Part shown: positions 43,475 to 53,765 of the stretch, one piece after another | How the letters are laid out: every line of letters begins with the position of its first letter | How positions within the stretch are numbered: position 1 is the stretch's first letter | Origin: Paraflavitalea sp. CAU 1676 | GTDB lineage: Bacteria > Bacteroidota > Bacteroidia > Chitinophagales > Chitinophagaceae | Assembly: GCF_029223285.1 (NCBI RefSeq) | Contig: NZ_JARHUJ010000002.1 | Span: 620,001 to 684,000, forward strand | Length of the DNA stretch: 64,000 nt | Direction: 5' to 3' | Notes under the pieces: model-generated | Seen by the model: only the letters and a program-made list of their open reading frames with translations | Told to the model about the DNA's origin: nothing | The model's database searches: none | Made by a program: the position numbers and the translations under genes

Positions 43475-45025
43475 CTATCGTCCGCCCGACAACATATACG
43501 CCATCACGATATTCCTGATATCATTGGGTAATTTGTTTTGCCGGAAGGCATTGGGTTTACAGTAGCTATAATTCTTCAGGAACTTCAGGTTGTCTTCATT
43601 GCCCGCAGCCAGGAACTCGGGCAGCAGGATGCAATAGGTTCGCTGCGGTTTCATTTTCTTCCTGCCTACATACCAGGTCCCTTTCTTTTGGGTGATGTTG
43701 ATGCGTTGGATAAATCCGCCGGAACCCCGGTTGATGCCGTCGCTGATCGTTAAGATGCTATCGAGCTGTGCGCCGGTGAGCTGCATCAATACGAGCGGGC
43801 CGCCATAGGGGAGGGTGCGCAACACCGAGTACTGCGTGACGTTGCCCCTGAGTTCATCATCGAGCCGGATCGATCCGCTGTTGTACATAGCTGCATCGAC
43901 GCCGGGGGCTGCAAACAGGAGCGAGCGGCTGATGAGGTTGGTATAGTTGGTGGTATCGTTGCGGACTTTACTCTCGCGTCCATCCAGGGGCACGGCAGTA
44001 GTCATCAATACTTGTTCGGGTATAAAGCCGTTCCTGCGGGTGATGGTATCTGCCCGCTTCATCCATTTGTCGACGATCGCTTTAGTGGCTTCATCGGAAG
44101 GGATGGCGTCATCGATCATCTTGAGGGTCGACTGCACGGTTACCTGTTTAGTGGCCGGCGTAAAGCTGATGGTGTGTATGTACACGGACTTTACGTTTGC
44201 ATCGGCCTTGCAAATAGTGAGGTTGCCCACTGGCACTTTCATATTCTCGTGTTCGTGCCCGCCCATGATGAGGTGCAGGCCGGGCACCATGGTGGCGAGG
44301 GTTGAGTCGGAACGCCGCGCGAGGTGCGTTAAACCGATCACTACATCACATTGCTCACGGATATTCTCGTACACGCGTTTGAAGGTGCTCAGCTCTTCAT
44401 CGTAGGCGATGTAATCCTTTTTCGTGAAATCGATGGTACTGCCGATGAACCCGACGCGCACTACCTGGCCATCGGGAAATGGAACAGCGCGTATCATATA
44501 GGATGGTATCCGGTTGGTGATGCCGTTCTGCGTTTTGGTGAACGGCTCCCGGTTGCCGTTTACCACATGGTAAACATTGCTGTTGATCCAATCGAATGCC
44601 GACTCGTTGATGCGCTGTTGCAGGTCGTTGAAGGATACATCAAATTCATGGTTGCCGAAGGTAACCAGGTCGACGCCGGTTTGGTTGAGCACTTCCACCA
44701 TGTGTTTGCCGGCGATGGGCACTTCAGGGCCACCGGCAGGATCCTTGTATTTGAGCGTGGCGATGAACGAGGGGCTGAGAAAGTCGCCCGCCAGCACCAT
44801 CATCGTATTAGGATCTTTTTCCTGCAACTGTTTACGCACCGTGGCTACGCGGGCCAGTCCGCCCTCTTTGCCCTGGGCCAGCGGTATGATCTCGTACACG
44901 TCATTGATCTGCAAAATGGTGAAGCTGTGCGGCTGCGTGGGGCCCTGGGCCAGGGAACCCATTGGCTGCAAGGAGAACAGGACAATCGATAGCCAGCACG
45001 CTGTGCGGTAGCCCTTATTTTTCAT
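43475..45025 (-). CDS. 5'-nucleotidase/UshA-type metallophosphatase, exported
   Basis: A 516-residue secreted enzyme (signal peptide to about residue 27). The N-terminal calcineurin-like domain (about 33-330) has metal-binding blocks LQINDVYEI, LAGDFLSPS, FGNHEFDVS, GLTHLARRSD and MGGHEHENM. The C-terminal 5'-nucleotidase domain (about 345-500) contains MYNSGSIRLDDEL and TYCILLPEFLAAGNEDNLKFL. The first metal motif is Asp-Val-Tyr instead of the usual Asp-x-His, a variant also present in some other subfamilies. It probably hydrolyses nucleotides or related phosphoesters in the periplasm; the substrate is undefined. Monocistronic. Confidence 0.93.
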   Translation of the reverse strand: MKNKGYRTACWLSIVLFSLQPMGSLAQGPTQPHSFTILQINDVYEIIPLAQGKEGGLARVATVRKQLQEKDPNTMMVLAGDFLSPSFIATLKYKDPAGGPEVPIAGKHMVEVLNQTGVDLVTFGNHEFDVSFNDLQQRINESAFDWINSNVYHVVNGNREPFTKTQNGITNRIPSYMIRAVPFPDGQVVRVGFIGSTIDFTKKDYIAYDEELSTFKRVYENIREQCDVVIGLTHLARRSDSTLATMVPGLHLIMGGHEHENMKVPVGNLTICKADANVKSVYIHTISFTPATKQVTVQSTLKMIDDAIPSDEATKAIVDKWMKRADTITRRNGFIPEQVLMTTAVPLDGRESKVRNDTTNYTNLISRSLLFAAPGVDAAMYNSGSIRLDDELRGNVTQYSVLRTLPYGGPLVLMQLTGAQLDSILTISDGINRGSGGFIQRINITQKKGTWYVGRKKMKPQRTYCILLPEFLAAGNEDNLKFLKNYSYCKPNAFRQNKLPNDIRNIVMAYMLSGGR

Positions 45026-45449
45026 AGCATTGATTATTTGGCTAATGTATTGTTTTCGCGGCTGGATGAAAAAGGTTTTTTATACCTTTTTTTAACAGTG
45101 AAATGTTTTGGCGGCTGACCATTTTTATTACTTTCACCTCCGCAAATGGAACATACCCGGTTTCATTTTCCGGTCGGTAATCTAAATTATGCAGAAAGCT
45201 CTGCCAATTTGTTTCCTTTTTTCGCACGATTAACGACCAATCCTGTACACCTTCCAGGCGCCCGTTCAAAAACAGTACTGTACTTATCCTTATATGAAAG
45301 TTTTACGCTCCCTACTGAAACGACACTTCTCCGGATCAAATGGTATTCCCGTATTTTCTCCAGCAGGTGACTCCATAACCTGACCTGCCGGAATGTATAG
45401 GCGTACCGGATATAGCAAATCTCCAATTGTTCACTTTAAATTCAGGTTT
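45026..45449. other. Divergent intergenic region
   Basis: A 424-bp region between the metallophosphatase and the proline-tailed protein gene. It contains a hairpin with a T-run on the plus strand at 45069-45091 (AAAAAGGT/ACCTTTTT) and the palindrome ACAGTACTGT. Short open frames on both strands look non-coding. No certain promoter is seen. Confidence 0.45.
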
Positions 45450-45860
45450 ATGAGTATTAATGAATCAACAGCTGCAGAAGCGCAGGCAAACAACATTGCG
45501 CCTACTGCTCCCAAAGGCTACGGCAAATGGTTCACTGCCGAGTACAAAGACATTCCCACCGAACCCACCATTAGTCAACGCAAAGAAGCGATCGAAGCTT
45601 ATTTCGCTGGCTATACGGCTTGTTACAATGAGATCAAGGGCCGGGAATATACTCCCTATTTCGAGTGGACAGATGAGGTAAGTCTGCTGGCAGATTGCAG
45701 GACTTACACGCTGCACGTGTTCGTAACGCCGCCTCCCACCATTATCAAATCGGGAACCCTCAGCGCACTTGCTTCGGCCCCGATCACCGGTATGTCAAGT
45801 GGTGATGGTGACGGTATCGATCCGCCCACGCCGCCGCCTCCGCCGCCTCCACGTCTCTGA
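45450..45860 (+). CDS. Small protein with proline-rich tail, unknown
   Basis: About 136 residues from the ATG at 45450, chosen over a longer frame because the protein-like sequence begins MSINESTAAEAQANN. There is no signal peptide or membrane helix. The central part (ISQRKEAIEAYFAGYTACYNEIKGREYTPYFEW) looks helical, then LADCRTYTLHVFVTPPPTII looks like strands; the tail is Gly/Asp-rich and ends in PPTPPPPPPPRL. I recognise no family. It lies 104 bases upstream of the TPR-CHAT protease gene on the same strand. A small substrate or partner encoded beside a CHAT protease is a recurrent theme, but the CHAT protein here is predicted to be exported and this one is not. Confidence 0.7.
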   Translation: MSINESTAAEAQANNIAPTAPKGYGKWFTAEYKDIPTEPTISQRKEAIEAYFAGYTACYNEIKGREYTPYFEWTDEVSLLADCRTYTLHVFVTPPPTIIKSGTLSALASAPITGMSSGDGDGIDPPTPPPPPPPRL

Positions 45861-45964
45861 TCAACGTAATCGGATAATACTAAACAGGAATATGTCCCGG
45901 AATGCTGCCCTCCCCAGGGTTGGCTTCCGGGACAATATGTTTATTATGACTAACTTTAACCGCC

Positions 45965-48787
45965 ATGGTAAAGAAAGTCAGCCTCCTGTTTTGCAGCCTT
46001 TTAATGATCCTTATGCTCCAGGGCCAGTGCCCCAACCGGGACTCCCTTTGGCAGCGGATCGGCGAGTTGCGGAATGATGAGGTGATGCCACCACAAACGA
46101 TCCGCAGCCGGTTATTCGAACTGGAGCAAAAAATGATTCCCTGCGATGTCTGGCAGGATTCTACCCGGGTATTCCTGTACCGCGCCATTGCCAGCACCTA
46201 TATGGCCCAGGGCAATTACCTGGAAGTGATCCGCTATCTGGGTCAGGCAGCCGACTTCATCAAAACCACTCCCCTTAAAACGGCCGTGAAGGAAGCTGAT
46301 CTGGCTACGCTCTACTATTATATTTCATTCTGCTATCAACTGATCAATAATGTGCCGGAGCGGATGAAGGCGCTGGAAAATTGCATTGCCGTGAGCCGGC
46401 GTTTGAATTTCGTGGACCGCACCATTTTACTCGCGCTGTACAACCGTGGCGAATACTTTTTCGATCTGGGCGATTATCACCACTGTATCGAATACTTCAA
46501 AGAGTGCAATGCACGCTCCATTCAGCATCTTCCTGCCGCGATCGATCGGGAAGACAGTGCCGATCTCGTTTCCTATAGTCTCAGCAGTTTCGTGTGGCAG
46601 GTGAATGCCCATATACGGCTGCGCGAATATGAAACCGCTGAAACCTTGCTGAACAGCCAGGTGGGGCAGCACGGGATGCCGCAGCTGGCCGCCTACAAGG
46701 GTACTTTCTATGGCGTGCGGGCAGAAATGGAATTGCACAAAGGCAACTATGAACAGGCGATCAGCAGTTTCAGGAAGGCGCTGTCGGTAGAGAAAAGCAA
46801 TTTCAGCCGCAAGCAACTGCTCAATACGATGGCCAACGAAGTGTATTTCCGGCATTATCAACAGTACGATAAGGCAATGGCGATGTTCCGGGAGGCGCTT
46901 GCCCTAAAGAATACCGACAAGGCCAAGCAGAAAGTAGATGCTTTCGAATCGCTCAATATCCTGTCGAACATGGGAGAGCTTTACGCGCGGCAGGGCAACT
47001 TTGACCAGGCCTTTGTTTGCTATCGCAAAGCCCTCGATCATATCCAACCGGGCATTACCACCGCAGAGATCGTATCGAGCCCGCCGGCTGCTTTTGTAGA
47101 CAAAAAGAAAACACATTACCTCACCGGACTTTTTATTGAGCAGGCCAATACCTGGCAAAGGAAGTACGGCCATACGCGTAATCCCGACGATCTCTATAAG
47201 GCCATTGCCGCTTACAAAGAAGCTGACAGGCTGGTAAACCGCATCAAGGGCGAGCAGGCCAACCTCAACTCTAAATTATTCTGGCGCAGCAACAGTCATG
47301 GTCTATACGAGCAGGCCTTACAGGCCTGTTATGCCTCGGGCAATATGGAAGATGCTTTTTACTTCTTCGAGAAAAGCCGGGCTGTGTTGCTCAATGATCA
47401 GCTGGCCGATCAACGCTGGATGGGAGAGCAGGACATCCAACAACAAACGCAGGCCCTGAAGCGGATCAGTACGCTCAACCGCGCCCTGGAGAGTCCGATC
47501 CTGCCGCCGGCCACCCGCAACAGCTATGAAGCGGAGCGTGCGGAGAACCAGCAATTGCTCGACCGGCTCACGGCCAATATCAAAGAGCGCAACCCGTTTT
47601 ATTATCAAAACTTCCTCGATAGCAATTTCGTGAGTTTGCAACAGGTAAAGTTGTCGATGTTTAAAGACTATGGCGCTTTGATCGAAGTGTTTGCGGGCGA
47701 TAGTGCCGTTTATGTGATGGTGGTGGATGCCGGCAATACCCGTTTGCGCAGGATCGACAAACAAATCTATGAAGGGCTGGCCAACGAGTTCATCCGGTAC
47801 CTCACCAATTACGATCTGCAGAACAACCGGTACGAGGATTTTGCGTCAATCTCCCGGCAACTATACCAATTGATCTTCGATCAACTGCCGCTGCCGAAAG
47901 GCCGCCTGATCATTTCGCCGGACGGTGCTTATTTCCCCTTCGAAGCTTTGCTGACCAGCGATCGCCCGGGGGCTTTTCTGCTCAGTAATCATGCGATCAG
48001 CTATACTTATTCGGCCCGCTACCTGCTCAACGATTTTTCGGCCAATGCCAGCCGAAAAGCACGCCCCTTTATGGGCTTTGCGCCTGTTCAATATGCCGGT
48101 ACTCAATTGCCGGAATTGCTGGAAAGCGACCGATCGCTGCAGTCGCTTACCAGTTACTTCAGCGGAGCCGATAATTATATAGGTAAAGAGGCTTCGCGCA
48201 GGAATTTTCTACAGCATTTTACCGACTACCGCATTATTCAGCTCTATACCCATGCGATGGACAACAAGGAGCTGGGGGAGCCGGTGATCTATTTTGCGGA
48301 TTCGCTGCTGTACCTGTCGGACCTGGTGAGCAATAAGCGGCCGGCTACGAGCCTGGTGGTGTTGTCGGCCTGTGAAACGGGGGCGGGTAGATTTTACCAG
48401 GGCGAAGGGGTGTTCAGTTTTAACCGGGGATTTGCGGCCCTGGGCATTCCAGCTGCCATCACGAGCCTGTGGAAGGCAGATAATAAGAAGACCTATGCAC
48501 TCACTTCTTTGTTCTATAAATTCCTGTCGGCCGGTGAGCCCGCCGATGTGGCGCTGCAACACGCCAAGCTCGAATTCATGAAGGGATCGAAAGAAAATAT
48601 GCTGCCGTACTATTGGGCAGTTCCTGTTTTGACGGGAAAGATCATGGAGATTCCGCCTCCGGAGGGTATGTCTTTGTGGCTGATCGTGCCTGCTATTGCA
48701 TTGGGGATCATCTTGCTGATGGTGGGCTTTCGCTGGTGGAAGGGAAGTCGAGCGGCCCGCCGCTTGCAGCAACCGCTCGTAGAATAA
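45965..48787 (+). CDS. TPR-CHAT protease, predicted periplasmic with C-terminal membrane anchor
   Basis: A 940-residue protein. A signal peptide (residues 1 to about 20) is followed by tetratricopeptide-type helical repeats (about 60-430; EQAISSFRKALSVEKSN, DQAFVCYRKALDHI), a helical spacer, and the CHAT caspase-like domain (about 640-895) with candidate catalytic His763 (LYTHAMD) and Cys803 (LSACETGAGRFYQGEGVFSF). A single membrane helix (about 902-922) and a basic tail (KGSRAARR) end it. Signal peptide plus positive-inside tail place the TPR and CHAT domains in the periplasm. CHAT proteases are caspase relatives; those described in defence systems are cytoplasmic. It is flanked by the proline-tailed protein and, further on, an ECF sigma/TPR anti-sigma pair. 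The substrate is unknown. Confidence 0.92.
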   Translation: MVKKVSLLFCSLLMILMLQGQCPNRDSLWQRIGELRNDEVMPPQTIRSRLFELEQKMIPCDVWQDSTRVFLYRAIASTYMAQGNYLEVIRYLGQAADFIKTTPLKTAVKEADLATLYYYISFCYQLINNVPERMKALENCIAVSRRLNFVDRTILLALYNRGEYFFDLGDYHHCIEYFKECNARSIQHLPAAIDREDSADLVSYSLSSFVWQVNAHIRLREYETAETLLNSQVGQHGMPQLAAYKGTFYGVRAEMELHKGNYEQAISSFRKALSVEKSNFSRKQLLNTMANEVYFRHYQQYDKAMAMFREALALKNTDKAKQKVDAFESLNILSNMGELYARQGNFDQAFVCYRKALDHIQPGITTAEIVSSPPAAFVDKKKTHYLTGLFIEQANTWQRKYGHTRNPDDLYKAIAAYKEADRLVNRIKGEQANLNSKLFWRSNSHGLYEQALQACYASGNMEDAFYFFEKSRAVLLNDQLADQRWMGEQDIQQQTQALKRISTLNRALESPILPPATRNSYEAERAENQQLLDRLTANIKERNPFYYQNFLDSNFVSLQQVKLSMFKDYGALIEVFAGDSAVYVMVVDAGNTRLRRIDKQIYEGLANEFIRYLTNYDLQNNRYEDFASISRQLYQLIFDQLPLPKGRLIISPDGAYFPFEALLTSDRPGAFLLSNHAISYTYSARYLLNDFSANASRKARPFMGFAPVQYAGTQLPELLESDRSLQSLTSYFSGADNYIGKEASRRNFLQHFTDYRIIQLYTHAMDNKELGEPVIYFADSLLYLSDLVSNKRPATSLVVLSACETGAGRFYQGEGVFSFNRGFAALGIPAAITSLWKADNKKTYALTSLFYKFLSAGEPADVALQHAKLEFMKGSKENMLPYYWAVPVLTGKIMEIPPPEGMSLWLIVPAIALGIILLMVGFRWWKGSRAARRLQQPLVE

Positions 48788-48798
48788 CGTTCATTCTA

Positions 48799-49002
48799 TC
48801 ACCGGGCCTGTATGCCCAACGCTTCCTTCATGGCTATAATCTGTTTACAAATGGCTAATATTTCACGGGGATGCTCGAGCAAATTGAGCTCCTGTAGTTC
48901 GGCTTCCAGTGCCTTGAGTTTTGCAAGGTGATGGTCGCGCCTCGCTTCGTGTGAGTCGTACGGCAGGCTGTCCTCGATCATCTGCATGTTGTCCACTTTC
49001 AT
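48799..49002 (-). CDS. Small helical protein, unknown
   Basis: 67 residues, mostly helical and heptad-like (HHLAKLKALEAELQELNLLEHPREILAICKQIIAMKEALGI), so probably a coiled-coil or helical hairpin. There is no signal peptide. It converges on the TPR-CHAT gene with 11 bases between stops. Codon use and residue periodicity support a real gene, but the family is unknown. Confidence 0.65.
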   Translation of the reverse strand: MKVDNMQMIEDSLPYDSHEARRDHHLAKLKALEAELQELNLLEHPREILAICKQIIAMKEALGIQAR

Positions 49003-49081
49003 AGAAGGTAGTCTTGTACTGTCTGGTTAAATGTTGTCGGCTGCTTGACCGTGGTCAATATTACTGTCTGGCAGTATGGCT

Positions 49082-49111
49082 ATAAAGCCCTCGCAGAAGC
49101 GGGGGCTTTAT
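49082..49111. repeat. 13-bp stem-loop
   Basis: ATAAAGCCCTCGC, loop AGAA, GCGGGGGCTTTAT, with one G-T pair. It resembles a terminator stem but has no T-run longer than three. It lies 80 bp upstream of the 67-aa gene on the minus strand and 295 bp past the plus-strand CHAT gene, with the small gene in between. Confidence 0.65.
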
Positions 49112-49409
49112 GATATAGCACTGCAAATCCCTGCCGCGCAGTAATTTTACAATAGGCTTTGTTCAGGTTTAATGGCAATGGCGCTTCATTTCTTGCTCTA
49201 CTGGTTTAGTCCGGAACACCGGCATGGCTTGTGGGTTGAGATCAGCTGAAACGCAATGGGGTAACACTTTTATCAGGAATGTGACAAAACTGTTACAAAT
49301 GAATGACTGCTTCAGCTCCTGCTTAGATAAGCGTTAATGGCAGAGGGTTAGTGCGATCCTGTAATATTGGTCGTAGAATGGATTAAGTGGGGAAACAGTA
49401 GAGCTGAAT

Positions 49410-49429
49410 TAATTTTGGGAGTATTTTTG
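49410..49429 (+). promoter_or_regulatory. Candidate -7 elements for the sigma/TPR anti-sigma operon
   Basis: TAATTTTG (49410-49417) and TATTTTTG (49422-49429) both match the Bacteroidota -7 consensus TAnnTTTG in all eight positions, 31 bases upstream of the sigma start at the nearer one. No convincing -33 TTTG is at the right spacing, so use of either is uncertain. Confidence 0.4.
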
Positions 49430-49460
49430 CTATCTTACATGTAACTGCCACATTTCTATA

Positions 49461-50051
49461 ATGAATGAATCTAAACATTTACCTGCCGCAGATCTCCGGA
49501 TACTGGAAAATCTCACCCGCGGCGGTATTGATCGAAGGAAGGGCGAAGAGGAGTTATTCACCACATATATGTATTTCATACAGGAAGGCATGCGCAAATA
49601 TCCGCTTAGCGAGGATGAGTCGTTCGATGCCTTTTCCGACACCATCCTGTCGGCCATCGACAAGATAACCGATGGCAGCTTTGAGCGGGCTTCCTCCCTC
49701 AAAACCTGGCTTTATAAAATATTTCAGAACAAATGCGTTGACCTGCTGCGCAAAAAGACGACTAATAAGAATAAGGTGCATCAAACGGTTTCTATCACGG
49801 ACATGCTGATGCATGTTTCGGATGCCGCCAAATCCGTCGTGCAAAAGCTCGCAGATCAAGCAGATGAACAGTTGCTGAAGCGAAGACTGGCTGAAGTAGG
49901 AGATACCTGCCAGCAGTTATTACAGCTCTCAGCCGAAGGCCATACAGACAAGGAAATAGCTGCCCTGATGGAATATAAGACAGCCGATGTGGTAAAAACC
50001 AGCAGGCTCCGTTGCCTGGAAAAGCTGCGCCGATTATACAATCCGACATAA
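49461..50051 (+). CDS. ECF-like RNA polymerase sigma factor
   Basis: A 196-residue sigma factor. Region 2 is recognisable (about 30-100; EEELFTTYMYFIQEGMRKYPLSEDESFDAFSDTILSAIDKI, then SLKTWLYKIFQNKCVDLLRKK), as is a region 4-like HTH (about 140-190; CQQLLQLSAEGHTDKEIAALMEYKTADVVKTSRLRCLEKLRRL). It is diverged from the SusCD-linked sigma factors. The next gene starts seven bases after its stop and encodes a membrane protein with a periplasmic TPR-like domain, its probable anti-sigma factor. Bacteroidota often place such pairs near CHAT genes (remembered pattern, not checked). Confidence 0.9.
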   Translation: MNESKHLPAADLRILENLTRGGIDRRKGEEELFTTYMYFIQEGMRKYPLSEDESFDAFSDTILSAIDKITDGSFERASSLKTWLYKIFQNKCVDLLRKKTTNKNKVHQTVSITDMLMHVSDAAKSVVQKLADQADEQLLKRRLAEVGDTCQQLLQLSAEGHTDKEIAALMEYKTADVVKTSRLRCLEKLRRLYNPT

Positions 50052-50058
50052 AGGTCAC

Positions 50059-50787
50059 ATGAAACACCTGGAATACATTGACGATTATTTCAAGGGGGCT
50101 CAAACCGGCACCCTCAACCGGCAATTCGAACAAAGATTGCTGGACGATCCCGCCTTTGCTGAAGAGGTAGCTTTTTACCTCACTGCACAGCGCGTATTTC
50201 AACAGCAGGCCCGGGACGAAAAGGTCGCCCGCTTCCGGAAGCTCTATGTAGAGAGGCCTGCCACGCCCGTAGTGGCCATGAAACAGCCCCGTCGTGCCTG
50301 GTATTATGTGGCAGCCGCGGCCGTTGTGATCGGGATCATCTTCACGGTTACCCTTTTGTCGCCGCCTTCCAAGCAGCAACTGGCCGACCGCTACATTCGC
50401 CAGGAGCTGAGTGACCTTGGCATCAGCATGAGCGGCACCGTAGACAGCATCGAACTCGTACGCACTTTATACAACAAAGGAAAATTCTCTGAAGCCCTCG
50501 GTATTTCGGAGGCCATCATCAACCGCAGTCCGGCCAACCTGAAAGCCCTTGAATATGCCGGCGTATCGAACCTCCGCCTCCAGCAATACGACCGGGCGCT
50601 CGCCTGGTTCAAACAAATGGCGGCACATAAAGGATACAGCAATAAAGGCACTTTCTACCAGGCGCTCACCCTCATCAAAAGAGACAAACCCGGCGATCTT
50701 CCACAGGCTAAGATCCTGCTCGAGCAAGTCGTGCATGAAGACCTCGAAGGCAGAGAGATTGCCCGCGAATGGCTGGCTAAATGGTAA
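50059..50787 (+). CDS. Membrane anti-sigma-like protein with periplasmic TPR domain
   Basis: A 242-residue protein: N-terminal cytoplasmic helices (about 1-75; YIDDYFKGAQTGTLNRQFEQRLLDDPAFAEEVAFYLTAQ, the pattern of Bacteroidota anti-sigma N-termini), one membrane helix (about 81-100), then a periplasmic region with two or three TPR-like helical pairs (about 135-240; GKFSEALGISEAIINRSPANLKALEYAGVSNLRLQQYDRALAWFKQM). It is coupled to the sigma gene by a seven-base gap. It likely tethers the sigma factor and releases it on an envelope signal read by the TPR domain. What binds the TPR domain is unknown. Confidence 0.85.
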   Translation: MKHLEYIDDYFKGAQTGTLNRQFEQRLLDDPAFAEEVAFYLTAQRVFQQQARDEKVARFRKLYVERPATPVVAMKQPRRAWYYVAAAAVVIGIIFTVTLLSPPSKQQLADRYIRQELSDLGISMSGTVDSIELVRTLYNKGKFSEALGISEAIINRSPANLKALEYAGVSNLRLQQYDRALAWFKQMAAHKGYSNKGTFYQALTLIKRDKPGDLPQAKILLEQVVHEDLEGREIAREWLAKW

Positions 50788-50802
50788 AAAGCAAACAGCT
50801 CC

Positions 50803-51081
50803 TTAACGGAGCTGCCAGCGATTGCGTTCTTCTTTTGGAGTAGCCTGTTTATCTTTCATGACTGTAAAAGAAAAGCGTCGTCCCGTCGATGCGGCCGCCC
50901 TCAATACGGCATCTATCACCTCTTTGATCTCCACTGTTGCTTTTCGTTTAAAAGTGAGGTTACCCGTGTAACCTTCCTCGTGGCCGGTAATGAACAATTC
51001 CCGTTTCATGGCGCGGATCAATTGCCGGTAGTCGTCTGCCCCGGCCTGGTGCAGTTCTACCTGTGCGGTAAAGTACTTCAT
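50803..51081 (-). CDS. Small ferredoxin-fold-like protein, unknown
   Basis: 92 residues. The order strand (YFTAQVELHQA), helix (DDYRQLIRAMKRELF), strands (GYTGNLTFKRKATVEI), helix (KEVIDAVLRAAASTG), strand (RRFSFTVMKDK) fits a beta-alpha-beta-beta-alpha-beta ferredoxin-like fold. Similar small folds include the GhoS-type antitoxins, but no toxin gene is adjacent and the resemblance is weak. It converges on the TPR anti-sigma gene and lies 16 bases downstream of metX on the same strand, so it could be the third gene of that operon. Confidence 0.65.
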   Translation of the reverse strand: MKYFTAQVELHQAGADDYRQLIRAMKRELFITGHEEGYTGNLTFKRKATVEIKEVIDAVLRAAASTGRRFSFTVMKDKQATPKEERNRWQLR

Positions 51082-51097
51082 GGACTGATTTTTTACG

Positions 51098-52168
51098 TTA
51101 AGAATGCGGGAGATAATCCCTTTGCACCGGTAAATCAGACCTGAACGACTTGTTATTTAAGAAATGTACTATTTCTTTCTCGATCACTTCAAACTCCAGC
51201 AGGAATCCATCGTGGCCATACAGCGAATGGATCACCGAAAAGCGTGCGCCCGGTATGTGTTTGGCCAGGTACTCCTGTTCGGACAACGGGAATAAGATAT
51301 CCGTTTCTATACCGATCACGAGCGTACGCGCGGTGATGCGCTGCAAGGCTATGGCGGCATCGAAACGGCCGCGCCCCACATGGTGACTGTCCATGCTGCT
51401 GCTAAGCCGGTGATAACTGAAGGCATTGAAGCGCTTCGCCAGCTTTTCGCCCTGGTAACGCTGGTAAGATCCCGCTTTGTACTCCGCTGTACCAAATGGT
51501 GCTTCATCGTTTTGGAACAGGTCGTAGGTTTGGTAATGGCGATAGGAGAGCAGGGCCATACTGCGTGCCACCTTCATGCCCTGCATGCCCGCCTCGGGAT
51601 GTTCGTTGCGCCAGGTGGTATCGCTCTCGATGGCCCAGCGCTGCGAGGCATTGAAGGCCTTTCCCCAGGCACTGTGCCAGGCATTGGTGGCAATAGGGAC
51701 AATATGCTCAAAGGTGCCGGGCTCTTCGATGGCCCATTCCAGCAGCTGCTGACCGCCCATCGATCCGCCAATGCCCATATAGATCTTCCCGATGCCGAGG
51801 TACTGACGCAATACCTGGTACATGTGCACCATATCGCGGATGGTGAGTTCCGGAAAATCGTGCAGGTACAATTCTTCACTGGCCGGCTTTTTCTCCAGCG
51901 GCCCCACACTGCCGTAGCAACTGCCAGGCATATTGACGCACACGATATAATGCGTGGATGGATCGAATAACTTACCCGTGCCTACCAGTCCCGGCCACCA
52001 ACTGGCTGCATCGCTGTTGGCGGTAAGGGCATGAAATACCCATACCACGTTATTGCGCTGCTCATTCAACCGGCCATAGGTGTGATAAGCGAGGTGAAAG
52101 CCCGCCAGCTTTTGGCCGCTTTCGAGCTGAAAGGGTGTATTGTATACAAATAATTGTTGCTCACTCAT
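51098..52168 (-). CDS. metX: Homoserine O-acetyltransferase
   Basis: About 356 residues from the ATG at 52168 (MSEQQLFVYN), which fits the family start; an in-frame ATG 33 bases upstream is possible. It is an alpha/beta hydrolase-fold acyltransferase that acetylates homoserine with acetyl-CoA in methionine synthesis. The nucleophile elbow is GGSMGG (Ser136 counted from this start). The catalytic Asp is in ETDILFPLSEQ and the His in YGHDGFLLE. It follows metY after 76 bases from this start and is co-transcribed with it under the leader described upstream. Length and motifs match MetX. Confidence 0.96.
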   Translation of the reverse strand: MSEQQLFVYNTPFQLESGQKLAGFHLAYHTYGRLNEQRNNVVWVFHALTANSDAASWWPGLVGTGKLFDPSTHYIVCVNMPGSCYGSVGPLEKKPASEELYLHDFPELTIRDMVHMYQVLRQYLGIGKIYMGIGGSMGGQQLLEWAIEEPGTFEHIVPIATNAWHSAWGKAFNASQRWAIESDTTWRNEHPEAGMQGMKVARSMALLSYRHYQTYDLFQNDEAPFGTAEYKAGSYQRYQGEKLAKRFNAFSYHRLSSSMDSHHVGRGRFDAAIALQRITARTLVIGIETDILFPLSEQEYLAKHIPGARFSVIHSLYGHDGFLLEFEVIEKEIVHFLNNKSFRSDLPVQRDYLPHS

Positions 52169-52244
52169 GATGGATCTCTTCATTATAGGTATAGCAATCA
52201 CCCGGCGCCGTTACCAGCGCCAGGTGGTTAGCGACACCTTATAT

Positions 52245-53582
<1,338 letters not shown>

Positions 53583-53643
53583 TTAATAAGTAATGGAATA
53601 CGTTAAAAGAAGTCGATGATGTATGGGTATTGGACGGGTGTGC

Positions 53644-53667
53644 TTATTCGCAGCAGCAACCCATCAT
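53644..53667 (-). CDS. Leader peptide MMGCCCE upstream of metY
   Basis: On the minus strand ATG ATG GGT TGC TGC TGC GAA TAA lies 73 bases upstream of the metY start, inside the predicted 5' leader. Three consecutive cysteine codons directly before the stop are the classical design of an attenuation or translation-coupling peptide that senses charged tRNA-Cys. The ATGGGT of its start can pair with ACCCAT (plus-strand ATGGGT at 53614-53619) further along the leader, giving a structure whose formation would depend on ribosome position. MetY makes sulfur amino acids, so cysteine-responsive control is sensible. No SAM riboswitch motif is visible. Expression has not been shown. Confidence 0.5.
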   Translation of the reverse strand: MMGCCCE

Positions 53668-53765
53668 TGGCTGACTGCTACAACAGCACGAAGTATGATA
53701 TGACTTAATTAATAGCAGGAGGAGTTCTTATTAGTCCACAAGATAAGTGGGTTAGTAGATACCTC

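Larger units (their letters stand above)
49003..49460. other. Intergenic region upstream of sigma factor
   Basis: A 458-bp region. It holds the hairpin at 49082-49111 and the promoter-like elements at 49410-49429. No gene, tRNA or repeat family was recognised in the rest. Confidence 0.5.

Noticed and set aside
49082-49111. Terminator for the TPR-CHAT gene
   Set aside because: It lies beyond a convergent gene and lacks a proper T-tract, so it is listed only as a stem-loop.
50803-51081. Toxin-antitoxin module (GhoS-like)
   Set aside because: Only the fold pattern is reminiscent; no small membrane toxin or other partner gene is adjacent.
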